From a virus, in IMG/VR virus record IMGVR_UViG_3300020056_000131, positions 1-27,591 of that record: a DNA stretch of 27,591 nt. One strand, 5' to 3'. Shown piece after piece: positions 27,447-27,591 of the stretch. The position numbers were made by a program, and so were the translations under genes. The notes below the pieces were generated by a model. It did no database searches and was not told the origin of the DNA. It was given only the letters and a program-made list of their open reading frames with translations. Positions within the stretch are counted from its first letter, which is position 1; each line of letters opens with the position of its first letter.

Positions 27447-27591
27447 ATGGCAATAAAATTAATCAGTGATATCTTTAAAGAAGTTGAAAAAACAACAGGC
27501 AGAAAGAATAAGATCGCTAAACTTCAAGAATACGAGGGCAATAATGCTTTCATGCAAATCTTAGAAGCAGTATGTGATGTACGGATAATCT
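27447..27591 (+). CDS. Probable ATP-dependent DNA ligase, N-terminus only
   Basis: The first 48 residues of a gene cut by the window end. The opening (MAIKLISDIFKEVEKTTGRK, then NKIAKLQEYEGN, then QILEAVCD) resembles the N-terminal helical part of T4 gp30-type ligases, with a helix, a KxxKxxxLxxY-type stretch and a following helix. Its location one base after RNase H fits Okazaki-fragment joining. The KxDG active site would lie beyond the window, so the call rests on weak N-terminal similarity and neighbourhood. Confidence 0.45.
   Translation, partial: MAIKLISDIFKEVEKTTGRKNKIAKLQEYEGNNAFMQILEAVCDVRII

Overview
This window looks like part of the genome of a T4-like tailed phage (myovirus), most likely marine. 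The assignment rests on gene content: a gp41-type replicative helicase (3' end only), a gp61-type primase, class Ia ribonucleotide reductase nrdA/nrdB with the conserved phage gene between them, dCMP deaminase, a glutaredoxin, a T4-type RNase H, the start of a probable ATP-dependent DNA ligase, DUF3310, and exact or near TATAAATA late-promoter boxes. Every supported gene is on the + strand. Genes are packed with ATGA, TAATG or longer overlaps, and only one gap exceeds 100 bases (1523-1683). I see no tRNA, rRNA, CRISPR, transposon or integrase. The host cannot be read from the sequence.

Layout. (1) 1-1522: helicase end, a sulfotransferase, a small unknown gene and DUF3310. (2) 1523-4613: a promoter with an inverted repeat, then small genes including two predicted lipoproteins, two tiny membrane proteins, a PsiE-family membrane protein, a 2OG-Fe(II) oxygenase and a conserved phage protein. 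(3) 4642-6647: a late pair made of a candidate PD-(D/E)XK-like nuclease and a KxDG nucleotidyltransferase/ligase-like protein. The second begins with a sequence resembling the T4 capsid-targeting peptide. (4) 6648-10143: an AT-rich sugar-modification island with no promoter of its own that I could see: methyltransferase, sulfotransferase, methyltransferase, GT29 (sialyltransferase-like), and two tandem GT25-like genes. (5) 10211-17215: a late, probably virion-related block. It holds a NMNAT-like/basic-tail fusion, a structural protein, a DUF5824-like protein, an acidic protein overlapping out of frame with an 893-residue basic modular protein, an EF-hand mini-protein, and several conserved T4-like phage proteins. 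(6) 17217-27591: a replication and nucleotide-metabolism block (primase, SNase, nrdA, nrdB, deaminase, GIY-YIG-like protein, glutaredoxin, RNase H, probable DNA ligase) with two cargo genes inserted (a methyltransferase-like gene and a GT4).

How it fits together. Replication and dNTP genes appear to be driven by host-type promoters with 17-base spacers (ATGTAC-N17-TATAAT twice, TTTACA-N17-TAGAAT once). Virion-related blocks follow TATAAATA-like boxes. Sugar, sulfate and methyl transfer genes ride between these modules and could build or mask a glycan on the host surface or the virion. The most novel candidates are: the late nuclease/ligase-like pair with a possible capsid-packaging signal; the processed-looking basic polyprotein and its overprinted start; the GT29/sulfotransferase/methyltransferase island; and a hairpin that encloses the primase promoter and could block translation from read-through mRNA. 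Family names are from motif recognition only; no search was run.
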